Positions 10,834 through 12,846 of a stretch of DNA of 12,846 nt are shown piece after piece. How positions within the stretch are numbered: position 1 is the first letter of the stretch; each line of letters begins with the position of its first letter. The stretch is taken from NCBI GenBank assembly GCA_938017655.1, contig CALIJO010000074.1:1-12846 (forward strand). Direction: 5' to 3'. The position numbers and the translations under genes were made by a program. The notes below the pieces were generated by a model, which worked only from the letters and a program-made list of their open reading frames with translations, did not search any database and was not told the DNA's origin. Source of the DNA: an uncultured Candidatus Saccharibacteria bacterium (lineage in GTDB: Bacteria > Patescibacteriota > Saccharimonadia > Saccharimonadales > Saccharimonadaceae).

Positions 10834-12771
10834 TTCCTTTGGCAACTTGCTGCCTTCGAAAATGTCCTTGAGATCCTCTTCTTCGAGGGTTTCTTTTTCG
10901 AGGAGCGCATTGGCTACACGATCGAGAATTTCACGGTTAGCGAGTAAGACAGCTTCCGCGCGCTTAGCGGCTTCGTCAGTAAAGGCACGCATTTCCTGGT
11001 CGATGAGCTCAGCGGTTTTTTCGGAATAAGGTTTGCCACTGGTGAGAGCGTAGTAAGAAGCTTCGTCGGCTGGAAAAACTTGATTGCGCGTCTTCGTACC
11101 GAGACCTTCGCGTAAAATCATATCTTTACTAAGTTCGGCGATATGTTTCAAATCTGAAGAGGCTCCAGTGGTGACACGATCTTCACCGAAGATAATTTTC
11201 TCCGCGATACGACCACCCATTGCACGAGCCATCACATCCTTGAGTTCGTAGATATTTTTGTAGCTACGATCTTCTGGCGGCAAGAACCAAGTAACACCAC
11301 CGGTATGGCCACGAGGGATAATAGTGATTTTATGTACTGGATCGGAATCTGGCAAAACATGTCCAACTACGGCGTGACCAGCTTCATGGTATGCGGTGAG
11401 TTTCTTTTCTTCGTCATTCATCACCTTGGATTTGCGTTCTGGACCAATCGCCACACGTTCGAAAGCTTCGGTGAGATCCTTATTAGTGATTTCCTTGTGG
11501 CCTTCCCTCGCCGCAGTGATGGCGGCTTCATTAGCAATATTGGCTAGGTCTGCACCAGAGGAGCCGGCAGTTTTCTTGGCAAGAGATTCAAGATCAATCG
11601 ACTCGACGGCTGGTTTGTTCTTAAAATGCACCTTCAAAATTTCAAGACGATCCTTGCGTTCTGGCAAAGTCACCTCAACATGACGATCAAAACGACCGGG
11701 ACGGAGCAGGGCTTTATCCAACATATCAATACGGTTGGTTGCAGCAATCACGATAACGCCGGATTCATTATCGAAACCATCCATCTCAACAAGAATCTGG
11801 TTCAAAGTTTGCTCGTCTTCACGGCCTGCTCCACCACGTGAGTCACGCTTGTGAGCTACAGCATCAATTTCATCGATGAAGATAATACTTGGGGCGTTTT
11901 TCTTGGCCTTACTAAAGAGGTCACGCACGCGAGAAGCACCCACACCCACGAACATTTCGGCAAATTCAGAACCGGAAATACTGAAGAAAGGAACATTGGC
12001 TTCACCGGCTACGGCACGCGCCATGAGAGTTTTACCAGTACCTGGATCGCCAGCGAGCAAGACACCACGAGGGATTTTGGCACCAAGTTTTTCGTATTTT
12101 TTAGGGTTCTTAAGAAAATCGACGATTTCGGAAAGATCCTGCTTGGCGGCTTCGTTGCCAGCCACATCCTCGAATAAGACACGTTTTTTATCTGGACCGT
12201 AAAGTTTGGCACGAGATTTACCGAAGCTCATACTTTCTTTATTGACGCTTTGAGCTTGGCCGAGCATACGACTAAAGAGGAAGACGGCGAGAGCGATTGG
12301 AATCACGAAGGAGGCAATATTGAGAATAATGCCGAGCATATCTATATCATCAGAATAGGTGATGTTTGGGTATTTTTTCAAACATTCGGTAGCATCGTTA
12401 CCGGACTTGTCTGCACATTTGACAGTGAGGCCCTGATCATAGAGCGTGCCAGCGCCATCCTTACGGGAGTATTTTTTGGCTTTTTGATCTTTATAGGTGA
12501 TGGTAAGATTATTGCCTGAGACATTAATTTCCTGAATTTTGCCATTTTCTTGATTAGCTTCGGCGATAACCTCAGAAAGTGGAACTTCCTTATGAGCGTT
12601 TTCACCATTACCGGTAAGATAATTCCAAAAAGCGAGTGAGAGCACGAGGAGAAGTAAGGTCGAAAAAATCGAACGGAAGGTGTTCGAAGGGCCATTTTTC
12701 TTCGATTTGTTATTGTTTGATTTCACAAATTTGATTTTAGGGCGATTCGAATCAGTATTTGAATTATTCAT
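10819..12771 (-). CDS. ftsH: ATP-dependent zinc metalloprotease FtsH (650 aa)
   Basis: Membrane-anchored AAA+ protease that degrades misfolded and regulatory membrane and cytosolic proteins as a hexamer. Residues 1-32 are a basic cytoplasmic start, 33-52 the first and about 145-168 the second membrane segment. The AAA core has Walker A GDPGTGKT (241-248), the pore motif MFVGVGA (273-279), Walker B IIFIDEID (296-303) and arginine fingers in LLRPGRFDR (355-363). The protease has HEAGH (462-466) with D540 (TGASSDL) as third zinc ligand. The extracytoplasmic loop (53-144) has two Cys (119, 130), a possible disulfide. The start is ATG 12769-12771, seven bases after a -10; an upstream GTG would add 13 codons but lies in the promoter. 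Complete and of usual length. Nudix follows. Confidence 0.97.
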   Translation of the reverse strand: MNNSNTDSNRPKIKFVKSNNNKSKKNGPSNTFRSIFSTLLLLVLSLAFWNYLTGNGENAHKEVPLSEVIAEANQENGKIQEINVSGNNLTITYKDQKAKKYSRKDGAGTLYDQGLTVKCADKSGNDATECLKKYPNITYSDDIDMLGIILNIASFVIPIALAVFLFSRMLGQAQSVNKESMSFGKSRAKLYGPDKKRVLFEDVAGNEAAKQDLSEIVDFLKNPKKYEKLGAKIPRGVLLAGDPGTGKTLMARAVAGEANVPFFSISGSEFAEMFVGVGASRVRDLFSKAKKNAPSIIFIDEIDAVAHKRDSRGGAGREDEQTLNQILVEMDGFDNESGVIVIAATNRIDMLDKALLRPGRFDRHVEVTLPERKDRLEILKVHFKNKPAVESIDLESLAKKTAGSSGADLANIANEAAITAAREGHKEITNKDLTEAFERVAIGPERKSKVMNDEEKKLTAYHEAGHAVVGHVLPDSDPVHKITIIPRGHTGGVTWFLPPEDRSYKNIYELKDVMARAMGGRIAEKIIFGEDRVTTGASSDLKHIAELSKDMILREGLGTKTRNQVFPADEASYYALTSGKPYSEKTAELIDQEMRAFTDEAAKRAEAVLLANREILDRVANALLEKETLEEEDLKDIFEGSKLPKEAKLY

Positions 12772-12778
12772 ATCTATA

Positions 12779-12787
12779 ATTTTAACA
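12779..12787 (-). promoter_or_regulatory. Extended -10 of ftsH (leaderless)
   Basis: TGTTAAAAT on the minus strand, with seven bases to ATG 12771, is the same arrangement as in front of three other genes of the window. CTGAAC at 12802-12807 is a weak -35 with 17-bp spacing. Confidence 0.6.
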
Positions 12788-12846
12788 TATTTACGTATAA
12801 GGTTCAGCACCTTTGCAACACTTCATAAGGAGTTTTTAATCCTATT

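Noticed and set aside
11305..12519. Several plus-strand frames of 70-108 aa over ftsH
   Set aside because: All are antisense to the fully conserved ftsH coding region and none has promoter or start context.
12810..12821. cctttgcaaca near the right edge, shared with the beginning of the 86-bp repeats
   Set aside because: The match is only about 11 bases and then diverges, so it is not safe to call a third copy.
1..12846. tRNA, rRNA or riboswitch
   Set aside because: No cloverleaf, rRNA-like block or known riboswitch core was recognised on either strand.

Overview
The window looks like a chromosomal segment of a small-genome, AT-leaning bacterium of the Candidate Phyla Radiation, most likely Candidatus Saccharibacteria (TM7). 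That placement is inference. It rests on a compact layout with several apparently leaderless genes, large secreted proteins with no close look-alike in ordinary phyla, coiled-coil/DUF1771-like and DUF1883 proteins, and a bacterial FtsH. Standard stop codons are used (TGA ends reading frames), so there is no sign of the Gracilibacteria/Absconditabacteria recoding.

Layout. (1) 1-1213: a DUF1883 protein with a GHGH tail (+), convergent with a small acidic immunity-like gene (-). The upstream edge carries a 17-bp direct repeat. (2) 1214-5690: two secreted-protein genes on the minus strand. One is a giant of 1082 aa, whose last codons are duplicated in degenerate form just behind its stop. The other is a 299-aa protein behind a perfect TTGACA-N17-TATAAT promoter and a hairpin leader. 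(3) 5764-7260: a 331-aa coiled-coil protein ending in the same GHGH tail module as the first gene, followed by a second immunity-like gene. A terminator sits between them. (4) 7260-8690: a scrapyard between two identical 86-bp direct repeats. It holds a transposase stub, a 106-aa gene of unknown function, a fragment carrying the YcaO signature fused out of frame to a toxin-tail-like open frame, and a third immunity-like gene. (5) 8699-12846: housekeeping-like genes, namely a CYTH protein, a DUF2268-type zinc protease, an ASCH protein, a Nudix hydrolase and FtsH.

How it fits together. The most interesting signal is a candidate modular toxin-immunity family. Two proteins with unrelated N-termini (DUF1883; coiled coil/DUF1771-like) share a C-terminal module with the pattern FGG-x4-8-DG-x-GHGHA-x-I-x(2-4)-GN-x(3)-LR. 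Three small genes related to one another lie near those proteins or near a toxin-like remnant. The promoter regions of the two GHGH genes share sequence words in inverted orientation. A dispersed family of about 30 bp (three copies), the 86-bp repeats and the gene debris suggest an accessory island shaped by recombination and insertion sequences. A second pattern is that four genes (106-aa gene, DUF2268 protease, ASCH, ftsH) have a -10 box only 6-7 nt before the start codon, implying leaderless mRNAs. The secreted and toxin-like genes instead have leaders and Shine-Dalgarno sites.
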